A DNA stretch of 23,152 nt from JALRLA01 sp046047755 (GTDB lineage Bacteria; Bacteroidota; Bacteroidia; NS11-12g; UBA955), in contig JBJOHK010000014.1 in assembly GCA_046047755.1 (NCBI GenBank), forward strand, positions 1 through 23,152. Direction: 5' to 3'. A model generated the notes under the pieces. The model worked only from the letters and a program-made list of their open reading frames with translations. It did not search any database and was not told the origin of the DNA. Positions 15,854-23,152 of this stretch are shown here, one piece after another. The position numbers and the translations under genes are program-made. Within the stretch, counting starts at the first letter, position 1. Every line of letters begins with the position of its first letter.

Positions 15854-17141
15854 GGGGCTGTTGGCGATGATTGTGGTAAAAATCTGCGGGGAAACCATTT
15901 AGTTGGCGCCACAATTCGTACCAGAGAGGAACGCGTTTGAGCAACATATAGGACCTAACCCCCACGCCTACTTTGAGTGCTTTTGGCCAGGTCTTACCTC
16001 CTGAAGGTTTGACTAAAATTCGGTACTTGCCATTTTCGGAAGGCATATTGTCCTGCCCGTAAATGACGGCTTGGAAGGTACCACTGGAAACATCAGGCCA
16101 GCCACTGAAGACTAGGGTAGGCCATCCATCAAAGGCACACATCATGGTTACACCTGTATCGACCAATGGCATATCAGTAGGTGAAACATATAACTCTGCT
16201 CCCAGGTCTGCTTCGCCAGGGACAATGGTGCAAATGATTTCTCCCTCTTTCAAGTTTTCACCAAGGCCACTAGCCAAGGTCTGAGTGATATAGCCATCTT
16301 GAGGAGCGGTAATGGTGTAAAATCCATTCCTAATTTGATAGTTGCTCAAGGTGTTTCTCAATTTGCTGATGTCGGCCTCAGTCTCCATTTGACTGGAAAT
16401 GGCCGTGAATCGATCTCCTTCGAGTTTGGATAACTTCTCTGCGTATTCAGCCCGCAGATTACCTCGTTCAAGAATGGCCATTTTAAGACCGTTTTCTGCA
16501 ATGTTGAGGTCGGCCGCTTTCGCTAATCGTTTGGCGCCGGTCTCTTGCCATTTGACCCGTCTATTTTCCACTTCTAGTGGGCTTTTGAAATTGCGCAAAG
16601 CCAAAATCGAATCTCGTTGAAATTGCTGCAATGCAATGCTTTCTGAGACTTTCAACGCTTCAAGTTCTGCTTGGACGGCTTGAATCTTGAGTCGTTCTTG
16701 TTCAATCTTGGCCAAGGCTTTTTCCAAACTTTGATCTCGGCCCGTTTCTATTTGCCTAATCTGATTGTTTATGGCTAGTATTTTTGAGCCATAACTCAAC
16801 AAAGACGTTTCTTTAGCTTCGATTTGCAACCCTGTTTGGTCTAGCAACCCAGGGTCTAAGTATTCACTCTTTACCTCACCCAAAATGGCCAAGGTGTCAC
16901 CCTTGTGAACAAAATCTCCTTCCTTGACATGCCAAGCCTCAATTTTTCCGGCAATCAATGTCTGCACACGTTGTGGCCTGTGTTCAGGTCTCAAGGCGAT
17001 TACATTGCCAGATACTTCTAGGTTTTGAACCCAAGGCAAAAACAGGAATAAAAGAAACAAGGCTGAGCCCCAAGCAAAACGTCGGCCCATGCGTTTCGAT
17101 GTCCAAACACTGTCACTAAACGCTACTCTCATAAGGTCCAT
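15834..17141 (-). CDS. HlyD-family periplasmic adaptor protein
   Basis: The protein is 435 residues with a single membrane anchor (about 22-40) near the N-terminus. A lipoyl/barrel-sandwich half follows (about 58-90, VQTLIAGKIEAWHVKEGDFV), then a long coiled-coil hairpin (about 105-290), and the second sandwich half FYTITAPQDGYITQ. A beta-barrel domain and a basic tail complete it. Such adaptors bridge an inner-membrane exporter and a TolC duct. The gene overlaps the preceding membrane-domain gene: ATG at 17141 gives a 13-base overlap, while a second ATG at 17132 gives a classic ATGA overlap and three fewer residues. Either could be the true start. TolC follows with a 20-base overlap. Confidence 0.9.
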   Translation of the reverse strand: MDLMRVAFSDSVWTSKRMGRRFAWGSALFLLFLFLPWVQNLEVSGNVIALRPEHRPQRVQTLIAGKIEAWHVKEGDFVHKGDTLAILGEVKSEYLDPGLLDQTGLQIEAKETSLLSYGSKILAINNQIRQIETGRDQSLEKALAKIEQERLKIQAVQAELEALKVSESIALQQFQRDSILALRNFKSPLEVENRRVKWQETGAKRLAKAADLNIAENGLKMAILERGNLRAEYAEKLSKLEGDRFTAISSQMETEADISKLRNTLSNYQIRNGFYTITAPQDGYITQTLASGLGENLKEGEIICTIVPGEADLGAELYVSPTDMPLVDTGVTMMCAFDGWPTLVFSGWPDVSSGTFQAVIYGQDNMPSENGKYRILVKPSGGKTWPKALKVGVGVRSYMLLKRVPLWYELWRQLNGFPADFYHNHRQQPHEKKGK

Positions 17142-18148
17142 ATATCTAACGATTTCAAATGAGGATCTTTCTCGGGTTTGCCTTCCGAACGAATCGCCAT
17201 GATTTTCTCGAAGGCAATGTTGATGTCGTAAAGGCTTTCGACGCTCATGATGAGTTTTTCAATGCTTCCCAAAAGCGTAATTACCACAATTTCAGCGGCT
17301 AGAAATTGGCCCAGACTGATACTCTGATCGACCAACAAAACGCTTCCCATAACCAGCATCACGGCAACCAAAAAAACCCGCATCGCAACAGCGATAATGC
17401 TTTGGCGGTAGATTACGGCAAAGTGCCGACGCTTCCACAGGGCGTATTGTTCGATATCTGAATCCAGCTTCTTGATGATGTTTCCGGATTCTTCTGGGTT
17501 GGAAGATTCTGTCAAAGCGCGCAATCCAGCGGCTGTTTTGAACTTGGAATTGCTTTCTTCTCTAGCTGAGTCCAAGCCTCGTTTCCATGTAGTTTTTAGT
17601 GTGATGAAAATGATGAAGGCTACCAAGATTCCGAAAAACAAGAATACCGCATGGTATAAGCTGAGTATCAAAAGACCGAATATGATTTGCAGTGAGTGGG
17701 CGGTGAAGTCCACCAAAAGTTTTGAAAGCGATTTCTGCAAGGTTACAATGTCAAGGAAATAAGAGGTTTTCTCTTTGAATTCCGAACCGGAAACTTCCTT
17801 GATTTTGGCCAATATGCGTTGCTTGAATTGCAAGGCTACTCGTACGAAAAGTTTGCGTTGAATGCTGTCTAAGATGCTGATTTGTGCCAATTTGGCGATG
17901 CCGCCAAGGGTCACGGCACCTACCAAGATGGTGATGATGATGAGCCAGCTGGCACTGAGCCTGCCGGCCATTACAAGCCCTACGATGGCTTGGATCCCTA
18001 AGGGTAGTGCCAATGAGATTAATCCAGCCAATGCTGCATAGGTGTACAAAAATCTGAGGTTTCGTTTTTCTTGAGTTAGCAATGACAACCAAGAATTGAA
18101 TACCGGCCTAAAATCTTCGTTGTTTGAATAGGAGTTGGGTCGGTCCAT
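17129..18148 (-). CDS. ABC exporter transmembrane-domain protein lacking the ATPase domain
   Basis: The protein is 339 residues. It looks like the complete membrane domain of a type I exporter (ABC_membrane family): about six hydrophobic segments near residues 33-60, 66-92, 152-166, 167-184, 248-270 and 280-300, with long cytoplasmic extensions between them. LALPLGIQAIVGLVMAG and VDQSISLGQFLAAEIVVITL are typical of Bacteroidota exporters next to HlyD/TolC genes. The chain stops at the linker (after SEGKPEKDPHLKSLDIWTL), exactly where an ATPase domain would begin. No Walker A, signature or Walker B motif follows, and the adaptor gene begins in an overlapping frame, so no remnant is possible there. 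It may work with an ATPase encoded elsewhere, or do something other than ATP-driven export. Confidence 0.85.
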   Translation of the reverse strand: MDRPNSYSNNEDFRPVFNSWLSLLTQEKRNLRFLYTYAALAGLISLALPLGIQAIVGLVMAGRLSASWLIIITILVGAVTLGGIAKLAQISILDSIQRKLFVRVALQFKQRILAKIKEVSGSEFKEKTSYFLDIVTLQKSLSKLLVDFTAHSLQIIFGLLILSLYHAVFLFFGILVAFIIFITLKTTWKRGLDSAREESNSKFKTAAGLRALTESSNPEESGNIIKKLDSDIEQYALWKRRHFAVIYRQSIIAVAMRVFLVAVMLVMGSVLLVDQSISLGQFLAAEIVVITLLGSIEKLIMSVESLYDINIAFEKIMAIRSEGKPEKDPHLKSLDIWTL

Positions 18149-18161
18149 GCTTATTTTAGAA

Positions 18162-18169
18162 CAAATCTA
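18162..18169 (-). promoter_or_regulatory. -7 promoter box for the exporter operon
   Basis: The minus strand reads TAGATTTG, an exact TAnnTTTG match, 13 bases before the ATG at 18148. It lies in the 66-base gap after the sugar transferase gene, so the three exporter genes probably form their own transcription unit. The -33 element is not clear (nearest TTG about 27 bases upstream). Confidence 0.5.
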
Positions 18170-18214
18170 AATAAGCTTGGTTTTTTGCTAATCGTAAGCA
18201 AGGTCAAATTTTGG

Positions 18215-19654
18215 TCACTTGCCGCGACCTTGGATCATGATTAACACTGTGTATATCATGATTTTAATATCCAAGCCAAGGCTCATGTTTTCCAAATAGA
18301 GGATATCGAATTGCATACGTTTGACCATCTCTTCTACATTTTCGGCATACCCATACTTGATTTGGCCCCAACTCGTAATGCCTGGTCTAACTCGGTGCAC
18401 ACGCCTGTAAATAGGAGCTATTTCAGCAATTTGGTCTGCGAAGTAGGAGCGTTCTGGACGTGGACCTACTATGCTCATTTGTCCCAGAAATACATTGAAA
18501 AATTGGGGCAATTCATCCAGTCTAGTGCGGCGTAAAAAGATTCCAACTCGCGTTCTGCGATCATCATGGTCATGACTGAGCTGAGGCTTTCCATTTTCAG
18601 CATCGGTTTTCATGCTTCTGAACTTGATGATTTTGAAACTTTTCCCTCTGAATCCTAGACGGTCCTGGAGAAAGAAAATGGGCCCTTTGCTGTCCCATTT
18701 TACGGCTACGGCAATGAGCAGGAAAAGGGGAGAAAGCAAAATTAACGCAAGGCTACTGGCCAATACATCAAAGCCTCGTTTCACCGCTTTCTGCCAATGG
18801 GGCATGACTTCGAAATCTACTTCTGCCAGCATGGCTCCAAGAATGTTGTTCATCTTAGCCATTCCCATAACCATGTGGTAATTATCGGGTTGAACCTTAA
18901 CGTGAACGGGTTCGTTCTGGATGGTGTCGATGATATGCGCCACTTCAACACCTTGATGGTCTTCATGGCAGAGTATGACTTCTTCAATCCCCAATTCATG
19001 TATCAACCGAGACAAATCGCTGCCCAGCCCGACTTGGGGGCAAGCTGCCAATAAATCAGGGTTCGCATCGCCTTGTATGTTTACAAATCCAAGAACCTTG
19101 AATCCTTCTGATTGCTTGGCAGAATTTATTTCTCGTAGCAATTGCCAAGCCTTTATCCCATTTCCGATAATCAAAGTGGGGTAGCCCCATTTTCGAGATT
19201 GTACGTGTTTGATGGTGCGTGTGGTCCACATCAAACGAAATAGGAGGGTGCTGAAAAAATGCAAACCGAACAAAACGCCGGCAGACCAGTAGTAATCCCG
19301 AAAATCGGAAACGCTATCGTCTAAGATCAAAGCGAAAAACAACACCACTACACCCATTAATGAGCCCAGAAATGTGCTTTCCAATTCTCGCAAACGAGAA
19401 CGACGAAAAATATGATTATAGTAGCCTTGTAAATGGTATAAAGTAATCCAAAAAAGAGGTACAGCGGCCATGCCTATCCACAGTTTTATATCACTGTTTA
19501 CGGGGATTTGGTAACCGTGTTTGATGGCTTCTACAACATTCTTTCGATACAAAAAGAAGCCCAACCAACTGATACTTGCACTGATCCAATCGAGCAAAAC
19601 GTGAATCACGATTTGCCTTTTTTCAGAGGGGTGAAAGGAATCTGGACGTTGCAT
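18215..19654 (-). CDS. Polyprenyl-phosphate sugar-1-phosphate transferase (WcaJ/WbaP-like)
   Basis: The protein is 479 residues, the usual length for full-size initiating transferases, which move a sugar-1-phosphate from a nucleotide sugar to undecaprenyl phosphate to begin an exopolysaccharide or O-antigen-like glycan. Four N-terminal membrane segments (about 18-36, 57-78, 95-112, 122-141) precede a CoA_binding_3-like Rossmann domain (about 155-270). The C-terminal catalytic domain starts at KRGFDV (292) with a membrane re-entrant helix (about 297-318), then SFKIIKFRSMKTD (339-351), the catalytic pair Asp380-Glu381 in TRLDELPQFFNVFLGQMSIV, G-P-R-P-E and RPGITSWGQIKYGYA. The usual ITGWAQ reads ITSWGQ here. 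The ATG at 19654 overlaps the stop of the lipoprotein gene by one base (TGATG), indicating coupled translation. The sugar cannot be told. Confidence 0.92.
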   Translation of the reverse strand: MQRPDSFHPSEKRQIVIHVLLDWISASISWLGFFLYRKNVVEAIKHGYQIPVNSDIKLWIGMAAVPLFWITLYHLQGYYNHIFRRSRLRELESTFLGSLMGVVVLFFALILDDSVSDFRDYYWSAGVLFGLHFFSTLLFRLMWTTRTIKHVQSRKWGYPTLIIGNGIKAWQLLREINSAKQSEGFKVLGFVNIQGDANPDLLAACPQVGLGSDLSRLIHELGIEEVILCHEDHQGVEVAHIIDTIQNEPVHVKVQPDNYHMVMGMAKMNNILGAMLAEVDFEVMPHWQKAVKRGFDVLASSLALILLSPLFLLIAVAVKWDSKGPIFFLQDRLGFRGKSFKIIKFRSMKTDAENGKPQLSHDHDDRRTRVGIFLRRTRLDELPQFFNVFLGQMSIVGPRPERSYFADQIAEIAPIYRRVHRVRPGITSWGQIKYGYAENVEEMVKRMQFDILYLENMSLGLDIKIMIYTVLIMIQGRGK

Positions 19655-20529
19655 CAATTCAAGTAGCTCAATCGAATGTTGTCAATAGCGAAACCCTTAA
19701 TTCCCGTTTCGCTGAACAATTTGTCAGCACTGAAAAGCAATTGAAATTCAGCATCGGGAGATTGTCCTGAAACTTCATATACCAAGTTGCAATAAAAGCG
19801 TTTCCATGAGCCGTTCGTTTTTGAAATCAGTAAATACGGTACATAACTAGAAGTGCCCAATGCTTTTCGTTTGAGTGCAAGTTGTACCGGAATGTCACAG
19901 CGTATGTCAAATTCTAAGAAAATGGCGGTTCCGTCTTTGGGCCATCCTATGAAACTCTTGAAGGAACCTAGGTCAAGGTTTTTGGTGGTGTCACTGTCTT
20001 CGAATACAGCCTTATAGACCCATGATTCTTGACCCCTTATCCATTCTTTTGCCATAAATGCCGTATCGCCTTTCTGTATGGATAGTGGTACTAGCGTGCT
20101 CGACTTATCTTCAAAATCTTCGACCCAGTCAATTTGCGCATTGCTTCTAAAGTGAAACATAGGTTCAAGTGCCGTTTCCTTCGATGCGACTAAGCGCAGC
20201 ACGGTATCGGCCGAGGCCAAGGTGCGAAAAGTATTGTATTGGGAGGATGCGCCATTGATGCGTACAACCGGGTTGATGATAAGTTGGACCTCGCCTTCTT
20301 TCAAAATGGGTATACGGGCCGGCAAGAGGAAATTGCCTAAAAACTGTTGATCAGCATATACTTCTACGGCGGCAATTTCGTGAGAGGAATTTCCTTGTTC
20401 TGGGCCAACTTCAATGCCTACAGAGTCAATGACCAAATAGGAGGGAATGGGTCCAGTTTCTGATTTTTGGCAAGACCCCATGAAGGAGAGGCCTGCTAAC
20501 AAAAAGCCCATTAGTTTGAATTGGCGCAT
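19654..20529 (-). CDS. Cys-lipoprotein of unknown function, coupled to the sugar transferase
   Basis: The protein is 291 residues with a lipoprotein signal (about 1-19) and Cys20 (M-G-S-C) as the likely lipidation site. I do not recognise its family. It has two apparent parts: a carrier-like beta-rich N-terminal half (about 30-130, with AAVEVYADQQFLGNFLLPAR and GEVQLIINPVVRINGASS) and a C-terminal half (about 135-291) that looks like a jelly-roll or carbohydrate-binding-type beta-sandwich (D-W-V-E-D-F-E-D at its start, GFAIDNIRLSYLN at its end). That ending is common in galactose-binding-like domains. Surface or periplasmic location is likely. It is translationally coupled to the sugar transferase, which suggests a role tied to surface glycan assembly; that is inference only. 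Confidence 0.8.
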   Translation of the reverse strand: MRQFKLMGFLLAGLSFMGSCQKSETGPIPSYLVIDSVGIEVGPEQGNSSHEIAAVEVYADQQFLGNFLLPARIPILKEGEVQLIINPVVRINGASSQYNTFRTLASADTVLRLVASKETALEPMFHFRSNAQIDWVEDFEDKSSTLVPLSIQKGDTAFMAKEWIRGQESWVYKAVFEDSDTTKNLDLGSFKSFIGWPKDGTAIFLEFDIRCDIPVQLALKRKALGTSSYVPYLLISKTNGSWKRFYCNLVYEVSGQSPDAEFQLLFSADKLFSETGIKGFAIDNIRLSYLN

Positions 20530-20534
20530 TCAGA

Positions 20535-20542
20535 CAAAAATA
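20535..20542 (-). promoter_or_regulatory. -7 promoter box for the lipoprotein and sugar transferase genes
   Basis: The minus strand reads TATTTTTG, an exact TAnnTTTG match, five bases before the ATG at 20529, in the 37-base gap after the oxidoreductase-like gene. No clear -33 element is seen. Confidence 0.5.
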
Positions 20543-20566
20543 AGGGCTGCGTTTGAGCTTGGAAAG

Positions 20567-21547
20567 TTATACTTCTTGGTATTTGCGCTGCACCCTTTCG
20601 GAAATCCAATCGCACAAGTTTCGACTGGCTATAATATGGTCCAAATGAGTGGTAGGGGTAAGGCCTAATTGGCAGTTTTCTTGGAAGTTGCGCAATTCCA
20701 TTTTCCAAGAATCGAAAGGCATGATGGTGCGTGGGATCTCAGAGAATTCAGCTGTTTGATTTTCAGCGGGGTTCCAATCACTTTCCAAGTTCAATTGGGC
20801 TTGGATTTCCGGTTGGCTGGGTCGAAATTCCGCTATTTCTTGGCTGCTGAAGTCCAAATGATATAGACGGTCAGCTTGGAAAACACGCAGTTTGTGCATT
20901 CCGGGTTCGATGGCCCTGCCTAAGGCGATGTGCGCAACGGCGTCATTGTCAAATTCAATGTGAATATTCAACAGGTCAGGATTGTCGCCAAACAAGAAAA
21001 GAGGCCGAGCCATAACTTGACGAATGGAACTCTGAATGCTGCGTTGTATCAAGTCAAATTCTTGAGAAAGCTGTTCGAATAACCAACCCGAGAATTGCCC
21101 TGCCTTTGGAGCATTGCAGTGTTTTTCAACTTTGATAAAACGCGGTTTTCGAATCAATTGCATGGCAGAAGTAAACAAGGGTTTGTTGTACAAGACGTGG
21201 GCGAAATGCACCACCCCTTGAGCCTCTTGACGCCATTTTTCCAATTGCTCAAGTTCGTCCAATCCCCAATTTCGAAATCCGTCGATGAATACAGATTTTC
21301 CCAATTTTATGAAGTGTCCAATCCACTCCGCTTGGACATGGCGCACGTGTCGATCCAAGAAGAAGACATCGGCTTGGGAGCTCAATTCAAAACTGTGCAT
21401 CAATCCACCCAATATGTCGACGTTCGCCGCATCATCGGGATCAAAAAAGCCAACCAACTCATAGCCAGGCAGTCGGCCCAGCAAATGCTGATAGATATGG
21501 GCTTTTTTTTCAGAACCTAGAACTATTGCTCGTAGCGTTTGTGCCAT
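20567..21547 (-). CDS. Degenerate Gfo/Idh/MocA-like protein
   Basis: The protein is 326 residues, near family length, from the ATG at 21547. The start LRAIVLGSEKKAHIYQHLLG, then YELVGFFDPDD, keeps the beta-alpha-beta shape of a Gfo/Idh/MocA oxidoreductase, and HVRHVQAEWIGHFIKLGKSVFIDG matches the region that normally carries the catalytic E-K-P motif. Two signatures are missing: the G-x-G-x-x-G dinucleotide loop reads G-S-E-K-K-A (residues 11-16) and the E-K-P position reads I-D-G (88-90). The C-terminal half is the expected alpha/beta dimer domain. It may bind another ligand or have lost redox activity. It is divergent from pcm and upstream of the lipoprotein gene, possibly one transcription unit with it. 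A frame extension to 21616 adds 23 non-family residues and is rejected. Confidence 0.75.
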   Translation of the reverse strand: MAQTLRAIVLGSEKKAHIYQHLLGRLPGYELVGFFDPDDAANVDILGGLMHSFELSSQADVFFLDRHVRHVQAEWIGHFIKLGKSVFIDGFRNWGLDELEQLEKWRQEAQGVVHFAHVLYNKPLFTSAMQLIRKPRFIKVEKHCNAPKAGQFSGWLFEQLSQEFDLIQRSIQSSIRQVMARPLFLFGDNPDLLNIHIEFDNDAVAHIALGRAIEPGMHKLRVFQADRLYHLDFSSQEIAEFRPSQPEIQAQLNLESDWNPAENQTAEFSEIPRTIMPFDSWKMELRNFQENCQLGLTPTTHLDHIIASRNLCDWISERVQRKYQEV

Positions 21548-21552
21548 ATGAA

Positions 21553-21560
21553 TACCTTTG
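21553..21560 (+). promoter_or_regulatory. Possible -7 box for pcm
   Basis: TACCTTTG matches TAnnTTTG exactly, 67 bases before the GTG start at 21628. The -33 spacing is not convincing, and the leader would be the longest in the window, so this is weak. Confidence 0.35.
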
Positions 21561-21627
21561 CGGCTGTACAAAGGTGGGAGAATCGATCTCTGGAAGAACG
21601 TTCCCCTTTTTAACAATTGTTTACAAC

Positions 21628-22290
21628 GTGAGCGCTTTTGAAGATACCCTAGTTCACCAAGGTCAACGCCGTAAGTTGGCGCTTGAATTACAAGGCAAAG
21701 GCATTGCTAGTCAACAGGTTTTGGAGGCCATAACAGCGGTTCCAAGGCATTGGTTTTTCCCGAAAGACTTTCAATCTTTCGCCTACAGAGACGCTGCATT
21801 CCCCATTGATCACGGCCAAACCATTTCACAGCCTTTAACCGTGGCTCAACAAACCCAATTGTTGGCTTTGGCCCCTAAATCTAAGGTTCTTGAGGTAGGT
21901 ACAGGTAGCGGCTACCAGGCTGCTGTTTTACTGGAGATGGGTTTTGAAGTGTACACCATTGAGTACATCCGCCCATTGTTGGAGCAGTCCATGCACGTTC
22001 TCGGCCAAATTAAGGGTCAAATTCGCGCCTTTCATGGCGACGGGTCTAAAGGATTAGCCAAATACGCGCCCTATGATGGAATATTGGTAACGGCAGGTGC
22101 GCCCGTGCTTCCTCATGATCTTATAGCCCAATTGAGTGTAGGGGGAATGCTGGTTATTCCGGTAGGAGATCACCCCCAGCATCTGACCATGATGCGATAC
22201 ACCAAATTGGCGAATGGTGAAATTCGCGAAGAGTCGTTTGGCCCAGCCAAGTTTGTTCCCTTGAAAGGTGAATTTGGATTTGAACCCTAA
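21628..22290 (+). CDS. pcm: Protein-L-isoaspartate O-methyltransferase
   Basis: The protein is 220 residues from a GTG at 21628, matching the usual 210-230 residues. It transfers a methyl group from S-adenosylmethionine to isoaspartyl residues and so starts repair of damaged proteins. Signatures are EAITAVPRHWFFP (33-45), AFPIDHGQTISQPLTVAQ (57-74) and the SAM-binding VLEVGTGSGYQAAVLLEMG (87-105). The motif DGILVTAGAP and the ending V-P-L-K-G-E-F-G-F are also typical. An ATG at 21526 in the same frame would add 34 residues that overlap the divergent gene and do not resemble the family. A GTG start fits the family's short N-terminus before EDTLVHQGQRRKL. It converges on pepP with directly adjacent stops. 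Confidence 0.95.
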   Translation: MSAFEDTLVHQGQRRKLALELQGKGIASQQVLEAITAVPRHWFFPKDFQSFAYRDAAFPIDHGQTISQPLTVAQQTQLLALAPKSKVLEVGTGSGYQAAVLLEMGFEVYTIEYIRPLLEQSMHVLGQIKGQIRAFHGDGSKGLAKYAPYDGILVTAGAPVLPHDLIAQLSVGGMLVIPVGDHPQHLTMMRYTKLANGEIREESFGPAKFVPLKGEFGFEP

Positions 22291-23152
22291 TTAGGCATTC
22301 ATCAATGCTTCGATTTCTTCGGTTTCAATGGCGAAACCTTCCATGAGGTCAATGGTGCCGTTCGGAGTCAAAACAACATCGTTTTCAATGCGAACACCAA
22401 TTCCTTCTTCTGGAATGTAAATGCCAGGCTCTATGGTCAATACCGATCCCATTGGAATGGGCTCAAATCGGTGCATGACATCGTGAACATCCAAGCCCAA
22501 ATGGTGGCTCGTGCCATGCATGAAATACTTCATGAAAGCTTTGGGATTGCTCTTTAGGTCAGCGCTGGTCAGCAGCCCAATTTCCACCAATTTTTCACCC
22601 ATGAATGCGCATACCTCTGCGTGATAATCGGGTAGGGTTTTGCCTGCTTGTAAAACAGAATGGGCAAATCGATGAACCGACAAAACAGCATCGTAAACTT
22701 CTTTCTGGCGTTTGCTGAAGCGACCATTTACGGGGATGCAACGAGTCAAATCTCCATTGTAATTGCCATACTCGGCGCCAAAGTCCATCAACAATAAATC
22801 GCCGTCTTTGCAGGGTTTGTTATTCTCGATGTAATGCAAAACACAGGCACTTGAACCGCTGGCAATGATGGGGTCAAAGGCAAATCCTCTGCTGCGATTT
22901 CTCACAAACTCATGCAGCAATTCGGCTTCTATTTCGTATTCCATTACGCCGGGTTTGACAAAGCCAAGGGCTCGTTCGAAGCCCTTTTTCGTAATGGCGA
23001 CGGCTTGTTTCAATTGCTCGATTTCGGGGTCAGATTTGACCATGCGAAGGCGAGACAACAAAGGCGCGCTGCGCTCTGTTTTGTGCAGCGGATATTTAGC
23101 TATTATTTCTTTCGCAAAACGCAAACCAGAATAGGAAACCTTGTCGCTAAAT
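22291..23152 (-). CDS. pepP: Xaa-Pro aminopeptidase (M24B), C-terminal part; 5' end outside window
   Basis: The minus-strand frame is open from the window edge to the TAA at 22291-22293, 286 residues, so the N-terminal aminopeptidase P domain and the start lie beyond the window. The visible part is the complete pita-bread catalytic domain, which removes N-terminal residues before proline using two metal ions. Metal ligands can be placed: two Asp in MDFGAEYGNYNGDLTRCIPV, His in HGTSHHLGLDVHD, Glu in LTIEPGIYIPEEG and Glu in GVRIENDVVLT. An internal TTG at 23122-23124 is not the start because the reading frame continues in family-like sequence (FSDKVSYSGLRFAKEIIAKY). The stop abuts that of pcm. 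Confidence 0.93.
   Translation of the reverse strand, partial: FSDKVSYSGLRFAKEIIAKYPLHKTERSAPLLSRLRMVKSDPEIEQLKQAVAITKKGFERALGFVKPGVMEYEIEAELLHEFVRNRSRGFAFDPIIASGSSACVLHYIENNKPCKDGDLLLMDFGAEYGNYNGDLTRCIPVNGRFSKRQKEVYDAVLSVHRFAHSVLQAGKTLPDYHAEVCAFMGEKLVEIGLLTSADLKSNPKAFMKYFMHGTSHHLGLDVHDVMHRFEPIPMGSVLTIEPGIYIPEEGIGVRIENDVVLTPNGTIDLMEGFAIETEEIEALMNA

Noticed and set aside
18178..18217. Terminator after the sugar transferase gene
   Set aside because: Only short stems (5 bases or fewer) could be drawn (GCAAG with CTTGC, GCT with AGC before A-rich sequence), too weak to call.
21612..21621. Palindrome AACAATTGTT just upstream of pcm as an operator
   Set aside because: A 10-base A/T-rich palindrome is expected by chance in a window this size, and no second copy near another gene was noticed.

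Overview
The window reads as a chromosomal segment from a Bacteroidota bacterium, probably of the Flavobacteriales type. Three things point there: type IX secretion genes (a PorP/SprF-family protein, PorU and PorV), repeated Bacteroidota-type -7 promoter boxes (TAnnTTTG) directly before start codons, and many Cys-type lipoproteins and signal peptides ending in A-Q. No rRNA, tRNA, CRISPR array, insertion sequence or phage gene was seen. It is densely packed: no gene-free stretch exceeds about 150 bases.

Left part (1-5864): a PorP/SprF-family gene runs leftward off the window edge, divergent from porU and porV. PorU is the C25-type protease that removes type IX C-terminal signals and PorV is its outer-membrane partner, so this is a secretion-system locus. 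Next (5902-9391) comes a rightward carboxylase cluster: a PccB-type carboxyltransferase, the biotin carrier AccB and the biotin carboxylase AccC, closed by a strong terminator.

Middle (9439-14303): on the minus strand lie a DUF1343 exo-muramidase-like protein (NamZ type) and a small DUF4920 lipoprotein. The DUF1343 gene starts head-to-head with, and overlaps, a rightward LolC/E-like permease gene. That permease converges on gyrB across a perfect bidirectional terminator.

Right part (14420-20529, all minus strand): in transcription order there is a Cys-lipoprotein, a polyprenyl-phosphate sugar-phosphate transferase that would start a surface glycan, then after a 66-base gap with its own promoter an operon of ABC exporter membrane domain, HlyD-type adaptor and TolC-type outer-membrane channel. 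The membrane-domain protein has no ATPase domain, and none is encoded anywhere in the window. A degenerate Gfo/Idh/MocA-like protein (minus) lies upstream, divergent from pcm (plus). Pcm converges, with abutting stop codons, on a Xaa-Pro aminopeptidase gene that leaves the window at the right edge.

Most genes are housekeeping or envelope functions. The points most worth a second look are the exporter operon without an ATPase, the -7 boxes placed only 4-5 bases before start codons (suggesting leaderless mRNAs), the overlapping divergent starts near 11107-11126, and the oxidoreductase-like protein that lacks both cofactor and catalytic signatures.
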